This document shows positions 32,011-41,437 of a stretch of 64,000 nucleotides of DNA, in pieces. Origin of the DNA: a virus; the IMG/VR virus record IMGVR_UViG_3300025728_000009, positions 27,286 through 91,285 of that record; one strand, written 5' to 3'. The notes beneath the pieces are model-generated. The model was given only the letters and a program-made list of their open reading frames with translations, did no database searches and was not told the origin of the DNA. The position numbers and the translations under genes are program-made. How positions within the stretch are numbered: the first letter of the stretch is position 1; each line of letters opens with the position of its first letter.

Positions 32011-33306
32011 TTAGGTTTCCATCAACCCGCTAATCCAAAGATTAGAAAGTGCAAAATCCCACTGAGACATGTCTATTTGCACATGGCCGATATGAACGTG
32101 TAACTTACCTGCCGGTGTTTGGTCGAGCGCGGTAAACCCCCTATCAAAATAAAACCCCATGTCTGTTGGAGTACCTACCGGAATAGAGCCGTCAGACAGT
32201 TTACGGAATTTAACTTGAAATCCTGTACCAGTAGACGCAAGTACCAGCGGCACATAGTCTACAGCAGCATTACCATAAGCCGTTACAACAGGCTGCACAT
32301 TACCATTGATAGTAGGGTGAGTTACTGTTAAAATCCCCGTACCTGTATCATAGGTAGATGTAATAAGAGAGTTGAACGGGGAGTTTGATGTCCCCCACAC
32401 AGACCCAGTGTAGTTAATCCTGCCAGCCATACGACGCAAGAGGAAGAGAGTTGTCAACCCAGAAGAAGGTGTTCTGACATCAAAGGGTATCCTAAGTTCA
32501 GCAGAAGAACTATCTGTGTAAGCTTGAACAATAGCCTTGAGGTTTGTTTGCAGTTGAGGGTGTGTAATAGTAATCAACCCACTTCCTGCCACAGATACAC
32601 TAAAGCGGCTAGCACCAAAGAACCTGGAGTCTGGTGTAATAGTGTTGGTTGCAAGGTCGATTGTAAATGAACAAGGAACACCAGCCCTAACAAATGCTTG
32701 TGTAGCGCCTACAGATCCGCCCACAGTCACACCGCAGGCCGCCGCCCGCTCATCTGGTGCAACAATCAAGGTGCCGATTTTACTACCTAGATAATCCAAC
32801 TCAAGTTCTGTGCCACCAACAACACCTGTAAAATTTACTGGGATGTGGGCGCTGTCACTAATTATCTGCCAGTTGGGGTTGATCGCTGTATCCCGACGCA
32901 CTGTTGCAGCAATGACGTTGTACTTCTTATCATCATTACCTTTTACCTTATCATCTTCTAAGGATGTAACTCGTGTTGCCAAGGAGTTGCTAGAAGGGAT
33001 CTCAGCCCAAGACCCGGAGTACAGCCACCTTTTCCCAGTAGTTGTTTCATTAACCTCCATACCACTTTGAGGGGTAATAAATAGCCAAGATCCACCAATT
33101 CTTACGTAGAACTTATTGTCAGTCGTAAGTACAACAGAGTTCCCCTCACTTGGACTACCCGGAAGGGCTGCTACAAACGAATCAACAGCTCCCTTTCCGA
33201 GAAAAGAGAGGGCTTTGAAGTTAGAGTTGATAGGATCACCCCAGCTAGCCTCACCAGTAGTCCAACCATAGTTAATGCCGAAAAACGGACTTGTAGTAGC
33301 TGGCAT
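32011..33306 (-). CDS. Tail fibre protein with DUF2793-like N-terminus
   Basis: A 431-aa protein. Residues 1-105 (SPFFGINYGWTTGEASWGDP, then TTDNKFYVRIGGSW) resemble the DUF2793-type adaptor found in fibres, and the same module opens the 551-aa spike at 34101. The rest is beta-rich and repetitive, probably the receptor-binding shaft and tip. It is located between the holin and spanin genes. Confidence 0.75.
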   Translation of the reverse strand: MPATTSPFFGINYGWTTGEASWGDPINSNFKALSFLGKGAVDSFVAALPGSPSEGNSVVLTTDNKFYVRIGGSWLFITPQSGMEVNETTTGKRWLYSGSWAEIPSSNSLATRVTSLEDDKVKGNDDKKYNVIAATVRRDTAINPNWQIISDSAHIPVNFTGVVGGTELELDYLGSKIGTLIVAPDERAAACGVTVGGSVGATQAFVRAGVPCSFTIDLATNTITPDSRFFGASRFSVSVAGSGLITITHPQLQTNLKAIVQAYTDSSSAELRIPFDVRTPSSGLTTLFLLRRMAGRINYTGSVWGTSNSPFNSLITSTYDTGTGILTVTHPTINGNVQPVVTAYGNAAVDYVPLVLASTGTGFQVKFRKLSDGSIPVGTPTDMGFYFDRGFTALDQTPAGKLHVHIGHVQIDMSQWDFALSNLWISGLMET

Positions 33307-33558
33307 TTAGCCTCCTTGATTCTCTTCTAAATTATCAGTGGTGAATTGTTTAATGAACTTACCCACTGTGCCAAGACTGGCTACAACACCCATTGCGATA
33401 ATAATATAAACGGGACTTAGGGAAACCAGACCCATACCAAAAGCTAAACTTACACCATAAGACAATGCGATAAGAATGTTGGCCACTAGACTTAAGAAAG
33501 AATAAGTACGAAGGTGTTGTTTTGGGTTATCAACTAATTTTGGTTTACTTAATTTCAT
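33307..33558 (-). CDS. Holin, two-helix
   Basis: An 83-aa protein with a basic N-terminus (KLSKPKLVDNPKQHLR) and two membrane helices (about 20-43 and 48-66). The pattern matches the small phage holins with a DNxKQxWR-like start. It overlaps the endolysin gene by 14 nt and would form the membrane lesion that times lysis. Confidence 0.75.
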   Translation of the reverse strand: MKLSKPKLVDNPKQHLRTYSFLSLVANILIALSYGVSLAFGMGLVSLSPVYIIIAMGVVASLGTVGKFIKQFTTDNLEENQGG

Positions 33559-34096
33559 TTACTAAATCCTTTACTTCTTGTGGGACATCACCTATACACC
33601 ATTTCCATTCTTTAGTTGCTCTGTTGATCAAACCATTCATGATAACCTTTTTACCTTCAGAGTTTTTTCCATGAACCCATTTGGTCAATTCATCACAAAC
33701 AAGCTCATGTTTACCGGCATTGAAATATCTAAGCATGGTGCTTGACTGTAAGTTTCCAATACCCTTGTTGAAGGTGAAGTCTAGCAATGCTCCATATTCC
33801 CAATCTGATTTAAACGGAACTTTAGTCACTGAGCGAAGTTGTTTGTCATGTTTGATAAGATCTTCAGCAAATTTCTGAATGCATTGATCGTAAGTGAGGT
33901 TTTGACCAAGTTTAACGTCCGGTCCAGTGTGACCTAGACAATTCGTGGGCACGCCACCGGTATCTAGATAGGTCTTTAATACTGGTTGCCCATTGGGTGC
34001 TTCAGAGGGAGCAGTTAAGAAGGCACCAGCCAAAGCCAAGGAGCTAGCAAGACCAACCCCAAGAAGCTTTTTATACAAATTAGAGTTGGTGCTCAT
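33545..34096 (-). CDS. Endolysin, phage lysozyme (GH24) with signal anchor
   Basis: A 183-aa protein beginning MSTNSNLYKKLLGVGLASSL. An N-terminal weakly hydrophobic, Ala/Gly-rich segment suggests a signal-anchor-release or signal sequence. A lysozyme domain follows with YLDTGGVPTNCLGHTGP carrying the catalytic Asp and Thr. The presumed Glu (SEAPNGQ) lies 13 rather than the usual 9 residues before Asp, implying a local insertion. Several cysteines could govern activation. The ATG at 34096 has GAGGGA upstream; a GTG start at 34123 is less likely. Confidence 0.8.
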   Translation of the reverse strand: MSTNSNLYKKLLGVGLASSLALAGAFLTAPSEAPNGQPVLKTYLDTGGVPTNCLGHTGPDVKLGQNLTYDQCIQKFAEDLIKHDKQLRSVTKVPFKSDWEYGALLDFTFNKGIGNLQSSTMLRYFNAGKHELVCDELTKWVHGKNSEGKKVIMNGLINRATKEWKWCIGDVPQEVKDLVNEIK

Positions 34097-34100
34097 TATC

Positions 34101-35756
34101 TTAATTCCCTCTTTGTACTGCACATGAAAGTGTACCGGATGACAAGTCTACAGGAGAGCCACTAAGATTGAGCAGTGTCACAGTTACAGTGTCTGTTGCA
34201 GTAACTGCTGCCACCATTACCAGACCACCAATATCTAAACTGAAAGAGGCTGTGGCTTTATCTGTGAGCTTGGCACCACTAACTGTAACTGTAGTCTGAG
34301 CTATTGCACCAGATGCAATGGAAGGTGGATCATAAGTTTTACTACCTGTCAGATAGAGGGCATTGTTACCACCATTTCTGCAACCACGTACAATACTATT
34401 AGTACCTAGGTCTGTAACAACTCCACCAGTATTGCTGCGGTTGAATATCAAATCTGTAGCTGAACAACCTGCTGCACCAACATCAATCAGTACAGTTTTG
34501 TGCCGACCGCCTCTGACTTGGCAGAGTGTAGCTGTTGTACCAAAGATAATCTCGTTGTCAGAGTCACATGAGATAACCTCAATACCACTTCCTAGTGCAT
34601 AAACATCGCCCACACCGTTTGCTTCGAAGTCTGTTCCAAAGAACCGATCACCACTGGCACCTATTGGAGCAAACACACCATACTGTGAACATGCTTCAGA
34701 TGTACCACCAATGAAGATATTCCCCAGAGTGTTGACCAAATGAATCCCTACATCTGGACCTTCAATGATAGGATTAGGGAAGTAACAGTAGGAAGTTTGT
34801 TCATTCACCAAACGCTTGTCTAGCATAACCCCGACTGCTGGCTTAGAGCCCAGATACCAACCTTCTTCGTTAACTGAGACTGCAACATCAATTTCAGTAC
34901 ATACGGCAAACTCAACAAGTACACCGGCTGATGCAGTACCAGCACCACGAACCGAAGCACCGATTTTAGAGTGGTGAACACCGCGAACGTAAACAGCATT
35001 CAGTGCAGTAGATGGACACTCAATGATGAATTTATTTCCCGCACCAAACTTCATGTTATACACAAGATCAGGAGCTGTTGGGCCAGCATCAAGAATTACT
35101 GCATTACCCACGCCGGAATATCGTAAGCGAACTTCGCCGCGAGCCTCAATCATCGAATCTTGAATAGCCCAGTTTGGAGAGACTGTATATTCGTAGATTC
35201 CAGCAGGGAATACGAGAAGTGTTGGAGTTGTTTGAGCAGCAATGTAGTTACGTGCTGCAAGAAAGGCTGCGTCCCAGTCGAGTTGTCCAACCACTTTAAA
35301 ATCAATAATGCTGATTTCTTCACGAAGTCGGTCAAAGACTTTACGCCCCAAGAAACCAATTTTGTTGGCTCCCTTAGCGACATCTGTAGAGTTATTTAGA
35401 TTTGATTCTAAGTTAGCTACGGTTGTGGACAGATCAGTATTGCTGGGGATAAGAAGAAGTGAAGTACCGTTAAACTGGTAATATTGACCAGTGGTTCTCA
35501 AAGTCACCACAAACCATTTAGGTGTTGGACTAGAATACCGCTGGCCACCTACATCAAAATAAAGTCTATTATCTGTAGTGTTAAAATGAGCTGTGCCAGT
35601 TGAATAGGCTGGAAGGGTGGCTGTAATACTGTCAATGTTTTTATCAAACATGTAGGAGAACTTGACAAGGTTTTCATCCATCCCCAAGTTCCAGTTTGAC
35701 TCCCCAAGAGCCCACCCAAATTTCCCCTCTAAGAAGGGCGATGTTTGTTGAGTCAT
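34101..35756 (-). CDS. Tailspike-like protein, beta-helix
   Basis: A 551-aa protein. The N-terminal ~110 residues (TSPFLEGKFGWALGESNW) are the same adaptor as in the fibre at 32011. The middle (DFKVVGQLDWDAAFLAARNY, then LLVFPAGIYEY) is the classical entry to a pectate-lyase-like beta-helix, followed by repetitive strands. Such spikes often bind or cleave capsule or O-antigen. Whether this one is an enzyme is not visible. Confidence 0.8.
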   Translation of the reverse strand: MTQQTSPFLEGKFGWALGESNWNLGMDENLVKFSYMFDKNIDSITATLPAYSTGTAHFNTTDNRLYFDVGGQRYSSPTPKWFVVTLRTTGQYYQFNGTSLLLIPSNTDLSTTVANLESNLNNSTDVAKGANKIGFLGRKVFDRLREEISIIDFKVVGQLDWDAAFLAARNYIAAQTTPTLLVFPAGIYEYTVSPNWAIQDSMIEARGEVRLRYSGVGNAVILDAGPTAPDLVYNMKFGAGNKFIIECPSTALNAVYVRGVHHSKIGASVRGAGTASAGVLVEFAVCTEIDVAVSVNEEGWYLGSKPAVGVMLDKRLVNEQTSYCYFPNPIIEGPDVGIHLVNTLGNIFIGGTSEACSQYGVFAPIGASGDRFFGTDFEANGVGDVYALGSGIEVISCDSDNEIIFGTTATLCQVRGGRHKTVLIDVGAAGCSATDLIFNRSNTGGVVTDLGTNSIVRGCRNGGNNALYLTGSKTYDPPSIASGAIAQTTVTVSGAKLTDKATASFSLDIGGLVMVAAVTATDTVTVTLLNLSGSPVDLSSGTLSCAVQRGN

Positions 35757-35765
35757 ATTAAATCC

Positions 35766-36131
35766 TTATTTCTTGTCTGGGGCAGTTGGTCGAGACTCTT
35801 TGTTAGGGAACCCAGTGGTCTCAGGAAGCCCACGAAGAAGCTTCCTATATTCCCGCCATTCAGCCACAGTCCCCTTGGCTTTAGGATCAGAGTCCTGAAC
35901 CTTATTAAGCTCAGAATCGGCCCTAACAAGCTCTGCATCTCTCCAAGATTTTTCCCTACTTTCTAGAACTTCTTTTGTTTCTTGTACCCAATAGAAGCCA
36001 CCATTATCATAGGTCATACCAACTCGGGCGTGAGGTGGGGCACTCTTCATAATAAGAGAGGGGTGGTATCTGCCTTCAGGATCAATATCCGTAAGTTCAA
36101 TAACTTTGTCTGAAAGAATAATAGCCCACAT
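35766..36131 (-). CDS. Tail fibre assembly chaperone
   Basis: A 121-aa protein starting MWAIILSDKVIELTDIDPEG. The C-terminus has the typical WREYRKLLRGLPETTGFP and RPTAP motif of tail-fibre assembly proteins. I took the ATG at 36131 (ribosome site AGGTGG); a GTG three codons upstream is possible. It directly follows the fibre gene it would assist. Confidence 0.75.
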   Translation of the reverse strand: MWAIILSDKVIELTDIDPEGRYHPSLIMKSAPPHARVGMTYDNGGFYWVQETKEVLESREKSWRDAELVRADSELNKVQDSDPKAKGTVAEWREYRKLLRGLPETTGFPNKESRPTAPDKK

Positions 36132-36133
36132 AT

Positions 36134-37042
36134 TTACCACCTAATAATCACAAGACCGTTTTTACCAGCGCCACCAGCAGCACCGCCTGTACCACCACTA
36201 CCACCGCATCCAAAACCGGTTGCGACAAGACCTGTGAGAGTTCCACCTTCTACTGAGGCACCGCCGCCATCACCACCACCTTTACCGCTGATAGTTGTAG
36301 TGGTGAAAGTTGCTCGTTGGAAGCCCGGACCTTTGGTGTCGTTAACATCACCACCAATACCGACACCACCATCACCACGATCTTGTCCAGATGCAGAAGT
36401 GGCCCCAAGACCACCAGTAGCACTACAGAAAGCACCAAAAGAAGAGTTACCACCAGATTGTGCAGGAGTTCCCCCACCAACTGTCGCTCCATTACCACCA
36501 GCACCAACTGTCACTGAAACGGATGTTACTCCAGTAAGATCTTGTAGTTTTGTGGCAATGCCGCCTGCACCACCACCACCACCTGCTGTAGCGTTTGAAC
36601 CACCACCAGCACCGCCTGCAAGTACATACACCTCTGCTTTTTTAAGGCCAAGTTTGAGGATAGAAGGAACAGTCCAACTTGAAACACCTGCTGTAGAAAA
36701 GACAACAAGGCCCGGTTTCAATACATCTGCCCAATATGTTTCGGGAGTATCTGTAGTCGGGTTTTGGTTTGTATTAGTTTGCACTGCTACATAGAGCTTA
36801 CCATTACCACCTGTCACATAAGACTTACCAGCTTGGTATTCAGTTACAGAATCCCAAACAGCAATACCATGTTGCAGAACGTGAGCAATAGCTTGGTCTT
36901 GGCGATTCTGTGACCAGTTTTCCCATTGGTAAGGTGGTACTTCGGCAGTCCACCCTGTTTGAATTTTTACATTACTAGGTGCAACAATAGCACCACCAGA
37001 GGACCAGATATACTGGTAGTCGGGTTTCGATAGCTCAGCCAA
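36134..37042 (-). CDS. Tail fibre with glycine-rich receptor-binding tip
   Basis: A 302-aa protein. The N-terminal region (YQYIWSSGGAIVAPSNVKIQ) and WENWSQNRQDQAIAHVLQHG are fibre-like. The last 150 residues consist of Gly-rich blocks (GGAGGGSNATAGGGGGAGG) ending in LVIIRW. Poly-Gly sandwich tips like T-even adhesins bind host surface proteins. Length and domain order suggest a short fibre. Confidence 0.75.
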   Translation of the reverse strand: MAELSKPDYQYIWSSGGAIVAPSNVKIQTGWTAEVPPYQWENWSQNRQDQAIAHVLQHGIAVWDSVTEYQAGKSYVTGGNGKLYVAVQTNTNQNPTTDTPETYWADVLKPGLVVFSTAGVSSWTVPSILKLGLKKAEVYVLAGGAGGGSNATAGGGGGAGGIATKLQDLTGVTSVSVTVGAGGNGATVGGGTPAQSGGNSSFGAFCSATGGLGATSASGQDRGDGGVGIGGDVNDTKGPGFQRATFTTTTISGKGGGDGGGASVEGGTLTGLVATGFGCGGSGGTGGAAGGAGKNGLVIIRW

Positions 37043-37068
37043 AGTGGACTTCCTTAAATTTAAATAGA

Positions 37069-37929
37069 TTAAAGTAGAGATGCATACTTACCACCTCCAA
37101 TAACAACAGCTCCGGGGCCACCATAACTAATACCGTAGGTGAGGCCATATCCACCTTCAACGCTCCCACCAAAGTACAAGTCAAACTCTAAATCCCACCC
37201 ACCGGCAAGGCCCAGTGTTGTTAGATCACCATAACCTTTAGCACCGATAACACCTTGGAATGCGAAAGCATCTCCAGCCACGTATGAGCCGTAATTAACT
37301 CTTACACCAATTGGCTTAGGCACAAATCTAGACGGATAGCCACTTGAATAACTAACGTAGTTGAGAAGTACAGTTTCAAAAGAACTTAACTCTTTACCAA
37401 CAAGGAGGGTGTAAGCTGCATCACCCTCTTCAATGATTTGATTCTGAGGGCTATCGAATACAAATTTGACAAACTCTAATAATTGGTTAGGTGTGGCATT
37501 GGTGCTATTCTTAATGATCTTAGCTTTAATGAAAAGTCTATATTGATCATCATTGAGGAGGGTGTTACCAGCAAGAGGATCGTCTATTCCTCTATAAAAT
37601 CCACCGACAGAACTATCATTCAAATCACCAAAAGATTCTGCATCTGGATAACCAAGGTATGCAAAATAGGTGAGAAGTGCTGTGTCGATGAGTTCCCTTG
37701 GCTGACCAACAATATCACCGAGGATGTCTAACTGAGTACCAGTAGCAGTGTCAAGAGAGCGCTCTTGCATCAGTTGGCGGAAGACTTCTTGAAGTTCTAT
37801 CTTTCCGCCAAGGAGGAGTTGTAAATAAGAGTCGAATATCGGATGGTCTTCAGTGCGAAATTGTTCAGTTACTCGACCTCTGGCAACATCTAAATATTGT
37901 TGAATCTCAAAAAGGTTGACTTCTGACAT
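37069..37929 (-). CDS. Baseplate protein, DUF2612-like
   Basis: A 286-aa protein with LDTATGTQLDILGDIVGQPR near residues 54-73, the signature of the DUF2612 baseplate family. The C-terminus is Gly/Tyr-rich. It sits between the fibre and the baseplate J-like gene, as in compact contractile baseplates, and probably links fibre to wedge. Confidence 0.75.
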   Translation of the reverse strand: MSEVNLFEIQQYLDVARGRVTEQFRTEDHPIFDSYLQLLLGGKIELQEVFRQLMQERSLDTATGTQLDILGDIVGQPRELIDTALLTYFAYLGYPDAESFGDLNDSSVGGFYRGIDDPLAGNTLLNDDQYRLFIKAKIIKNSTNATPNQLLEFVKFVFDSPQNQIIEEGDAAYTLLVGKELSSFETVLLNYVSYSSGYPSRFVPKPIGVRVNYGSYVAGDAFAFQGVIGAKGYGDLTTLGLAGGWDLEFDLYFGGSVEGGYGLTYGISYGGPGAVVIGGGKYASLL

Positions 37930-37938
37930 ACAACCTCC

Positions 37939-39378
37939 TTAAGTGATGACGATGTTGATAGAACTTAGACTAGCTATATCGCTGAAAATAATTGGAATGT
38001 TAGTTGTTCCAATAGGACTTGGTGAAGTACCAATAGTTAGAGATTCAACTTGATGACCCTGAACCGCGTTGATCGGTGTATACAAACGACTGTAGATAAC
38101 ATCGTCACCAGTACCAAAGTTAGCTTGGAAGTACGCAATGAGATTGCTACGAATCAGGTCATTTCCGTTAGCCGGGAAGTTCACGTCAGTTGTAATATCC
38201 ATATTGATATAAATAACAACAGGGTTAGGACGTGAGAAACTTACAACGTGTGTACCACCTTGAATATCAGTGACGTTTACACTCGTATTACCGTAACTCA
38301 AAATGCCAGTTGGTTTGTTTTCCCAAATAGCATTACCAATGTCTTGACTCAAACCACCAGAAACAATAGGAAGGAAGCTGTGGGCTGGAACACCGTTACC
38401 GTCTACAACGCTTGTATCATTCTCATAGATAGTTACTTCAGTAACATTATCAAGATTGATTAGGGCTGAGTAGATAGCATCATATGTATTGGTTGCACGA
38501 TCAAACTTACCATTACGGAAGCGTAAGCGAAGTTCTTCATCCGTCTCACGATTGGTGCCTGCTGACGCAGCCACGGGATTGATTATACTATCCCAACCAA
38601 GCATTGGTGTAAGAATAGTATCAATGGTGTTTGCAGGTTGTTCAATTGGTCCAGCATTGACAGCAACAACTTCACCAATGGTACGAACTTTGTTAATGCC
38701 GAGATTAACAGAAGTGGTGAAGTTTACAGTGCTGAAGATATCATTTCTATCAATTACTAATGTAGTGCCAACAACAGAACTAGTCAGTGTTGGATGACCA
38801 CCAGCAATAACACTTTGCAGACCAGCAAGAATCTCAGCAATCGTTGCACTACCATCTGATGTAAATGTGATGGTGTTAGAGGTCGTTGTGTCGGCATAAG
38901 TGATGGTATAAGCTGTGCTGTCCGCTAGGACTACTACGGAGACGGTTATGCCGCTAGCGTTGCTCGCAGCTAAGGAAATAGCACCAGTTGTAGTGAATTG
39001 TTCACCAGTTGTAGAGCTACTTACTGTCTGCCCTACAGGGATCAGTGTGTTAGTGTCGCCAGCAATTAGAATAGAAGCAGTTGTAAAGGTTTGTTCTTTA
39101 CGTGTAATACCTGCCAATGCTACAAGGTTATCAAGAGCAATACCTGTTGCAGCGTTTGGATCAAACGCTGCATAAACTTCTTGGGCAGCTTCCCAAAGGT
39201 CAGCTTCACTTGGGGCAGCTAGGGAGATAAGGCGACCGAGTGCAGACGAATCTGATACATCAACTACATCGCCTACGGCAACAAGATCTATGAAAAGTTG
39301 TACAGCCAGAGCCCTATCACTTGCTAAGATATCGGCTAAGCGCTTAATGACAAAACCGGCGTCTGTTAAACCTGCCAT
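37939..39378 (-). CDS. Baseplate wedge protein, gpJ-like
   Basis: A 479-aa protein with the baseplate_J pattern: N-terminal ALDNLVALAGITRKE, a beta-rich insertion, then ASAGTNRETDEELRLRFRNG and a C-terminal half ending in a beta strand. Corresponds to P2 gpJ or T4 gp6, which forms the wedge ring that opens on contraction. Confidence 0.9.
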   Translation of the reverse strand: MAGLTDAGFVIKRLADILASDRALAVQLFIDLVAVGDVVDVSDSSALGRLISLAAPSEADLWEAAQEVYAAFDPNAATGIALDNLVALAGITRKEQTFTTASILIAGDTNTLIPVGQTVSSSTTGEQFTTTGAISLAASNASGITVSVVVLADSTAYTITYADTTTSNTITFTSDGSATIAEILAGLQSVIAGGHPTLTSSVVGTTLVIDRNDIFSTVNFTTSVNLGINKVRTIGEVVAVNAGPIEQPANTIDTILTPMLGWDSIINPVAASAGTNRETDEELRLRFRNGKFDRATNTYDAIYSALINLDNVTEVTIYENDTSVVDGNGVPAHSFLPIVSGGLSQDIGNAIWENKPTGILSYGNTSVNVTDIQGGTHVVSFSRPNPVVIYINMDITTDVNFPANGNDLIRSNLIAYFQANFGTGDDVIYSRLYTPINAVQGHQVESLTIGTSPSPIGTTNIPIIFSDIASLSSINIVIT

Positions 39379-39388
39379 GTGCGTTCCT

Positions 39389-39763
39389 TTAGTTTAACGG
39401 TTGAATTACGATAGGTGCACTGACCTCACCGGTTACAACGCGAACTTTGAATGTTAGGGAGTACTGACGATTTGCAAAAGAAGAGTCAAAAGATACAATT
39501 TCTTTCACACCTTCTTCTGCTAGAATCTGTTGCTGAAAAATCAAATCAGCCGCTGCTTTAGAAGTTTGCTTGATACCGAGTAGACGTTGCCAGTACGGGA
39601 CACCATAAGTAGTGTCCAAAAACCATTCATTTTGGAAGGTAAGCAGCCTGATTTTTAGTCTTTGAGCAACTGTCTCTGTGAATGGTTGAGTAGTATCTTC
39701 AACCTGCAACGGCCCGTTGTGCCAGATGATGTCCCAGGATGTGGGATCGAGTTTGAAATCCAT
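39389..39763 (-). CDS. Baseplate wedge protein, gp25/DUF2634-like
   Basis: A 124-aa protein starting MDFKLDPTSWDIIWHNGPLQ. QRLKIRLLTFQNEWFLDTTY is characteristic of gp25/gpW-type wedge proteins. The ATG at 39763 follows AAGGGG; a longer frame from 39883 overlaps the spike gene and is unlikely. It nucleates sheath assembly in relatives. Confidence 0.8.
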   Translation of the reverse strand: MDFKLDPTSWDIIWHNGPLQVEDTTQPFTETVAQRLKIRLLTFQNEWFLDTTYGVPYWQRLLGIKQTSKAAADLIFQQQILAEEGVKEIVSFDSSFANRQYSLTFKVRVVTGEVSAPIVIQPLN

Positions 39764-39773
39764 TACATACCCC

Positions 39774-40541
39774 TTAAGGATTAGATGGTCCCGGTCCGGG
39801 GATGTGGTCATGCGTGCTGAAGATGATACCGTTGAAAGTTTGGATACCAATACCAGTGTAGTTGCCAGTATGCGCATAGTCACCTTGATGCACGATACTG
39901 CCTATCCAAGTTGTGTTTGGAATATCAACAACCATTGTCTGGGCATTCAAATTAATAGAGCTTGAAGCATTAACAGTAGCATCTGAACAATTAATAACTA
40001 CGGGTTGGTTACTTGTATTAATCTCAATACTACCATCAACTTTAATTCTAACTTCAGCTTCAGCACCGCCAAGGTTTCCAAAAATAACCGTATCTTTGGT
40101 ATCATGGGTGAGTACATGCTTTGCTGGATTATTTACGGCCATTCCCGGAGGTTGAATCCCCGGAAGAAAGATGGCATCACCTTTATCCATTTTAGCGAAG
40201 TTCGCGGGACTTGATGGCCTGCCGTTACCAGCTTTCCAGCCATCCATGTTTCTCATAGAGAATAGAGCAGTGCCTGTATCACCAACTTCAATCGGGAACG
40301 TGAATCCGGCCTTCTTAGACACTTGGAAAGAAACTGGAACACCTCCAATGGTTGGACGTTCCGCTACAGTTCCATCTTGTTGCTTCTGATTAATGGTTGG
40401 TTGAATATCTACCATCTGCCCATTCAATCCATCGCGGACAGCAACCACAATACAAGGCATGATTGTGTACACATTATTCATTTGGCTATCAAAAGCACTC
40501 ATCATTGTGCTTTGAATAGCTGCTACTGCTTCTGCACTCAT
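39774..40541 (-). CDS. Membrane-puncturing spike, Gp138-like
   Basis: A 255-aa protein with an N-terminal OB-fold domain of the Gp138 type (IVVAVRDGLNGQMVDIQPTI), a beta-helical stem and a C-terminal HDHIPGPG. The HxH near the tip matches the iron-binding apex of P2 gpV and phi92 gp138. It pierces the outer membrane when the tail contracts. Confidence 0.85.
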   Translation of the reverse strand: MSAEAVAAIQSTMMSAFDSQMNNVYTIMPCIVVAVRDGLNGQMVDIQPTINQKQQDGTVAERPTIGGVPVSFQVSKKAGFTFPIEVGDTGTALFSMRNMDGWKAGNGRPSSPANFAKMDKGDAIFLPGIQPPGMAVNNPAKHVLTHDTKDTVIFGNLGGAEAEVRIKVDGSIEINTSNQPVVINCSDATVNASSSINLNAQTMVVDIPNTTWIGSIVHQGDYAHTGNYTGIGIQTFNGIIFSTHDHIPGPGPSNP

Positions 40542-41437
40542 GATCCAGCTCCTGCCTGAACAACCTTCTCTAAGCTGGTAGCTCTAATCTCGGTGTACCA
40601 AGTAGGAGAACGCCAACCACCTGTGTGGCGAAGAGAGTCAACTTTAAGCCAGCCGGTAATCAAAGTGTCTTCTAGATAAATAATATCTCCAGCACTAATA
40701 TCTGGGTTAAGAAGAATCTTCATTTGAATGCCGGGCTTTTTAACTTTATCTTTGGTTGACCTTTGACGATCACCAGAAACACGATAGGGTGTTTCAATCA
40801 AACCTGTATACTTAGAAATCACATAAGCTTGTTGAAAGTTTTCTGTGTTAGCTCTGTCATTGTCATGGATGTAGACTACATTATCGTCTAACTGCCAATT
40901 GCAGGCATATTTCTCACAAATCTCATTCAACATCTCTTTCGGAGTGCCACTAAGCGGATAACCATATATAAGAGGGTTGTTGAGGTTAGTTCCGTTGAAA
41001 ACCCCACGATCAGCACCAATGGCTCTGATAAGTCTTTCAGCAGCGACTTTAGGAGACTGGCCCTCTGGGACAAACTCAGATAATACTTGTTGATTCAGCT
41101 CAACATAGCCACTACCCAAGGTCAGTTGGGTGACTCTATCCGTACCAGCTTTCCGGGTTGTTACATGAGTGACTTGACCCGAGAATAAACGCTTAGGTCC
41201 ACCAGTATCCAAATACCCAGCTGAAAAGACTGCTGCTGGGTAGTCAGTGTCTAGGAGTTTAATGTGCTCAGTGCTAAGATTGTAGACCTCAATACTTGCA
41301 CTATTCGTTTTCTTCTTGTTGTCCGTACTTTTACTAATGTCAAACGTAACTTGAAGATCGGTGACCTGCAAACCTTCTCCAGTTTGAAAATCCCCAATGA
41401 TAAGTTCGTACTGGCGATTCCTCTGGATTAAGTCCAT
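40538..41437 (-). CDS. Baseplate hub protein
   Basis: A 299-aa protein with beta-rich N- and C-terminal parts. VTFDISKSTDNKKKTNSASI and YNLSTEHIKLL are typical of phage hub proteins of the gpD/gp27 kind. It overlaps the spike gene by 4 nt, consistent with a hub that holds the spike. Confidence 0.75.
   Translation of the reverse strand: MDLIQRNRQYELIIGDFQTGEGLQVTDLQVTFDISKSTDNKKKTNSASIEVYNLSTEHIKLLDTDYPAAVFSAGYLDTGGPKRLFSGQVTHVTTRKAGTDRVTQLTLGSGYVELNQQVLSEFVPEGQSPKVAAERLIRAIGADRGVFNGTNLNNPLIYGYPLSGTPKEMLNEICEKYACNWQLDDNVVYIHDNDRANTENFQQAYVISKYTGLIETPYRVSGDRQRSTKDKVKKPGIQMKILLNPDISAGDIIYLEDTLITGWLKVDSLRHTGGWRSPTWYTEIRATSLEKVVQAGAGS

Noticed and set aside
36234-36794. 186-aa Pro-rich plus-strand frame
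   Set aside because: It is the complement of the Gly-rich tip of the tail fibre at 36134-37042; poly-Pro arises from GGN codons read backwards.
39389-39883. Longer start for the gp25-like gene
   Set aside because: The extra 40 residues overlap the end of the spike gene by over 100 nt and lack a ribosome site; the ATG at 39763 has AAGGGG and a typical N-terminus.
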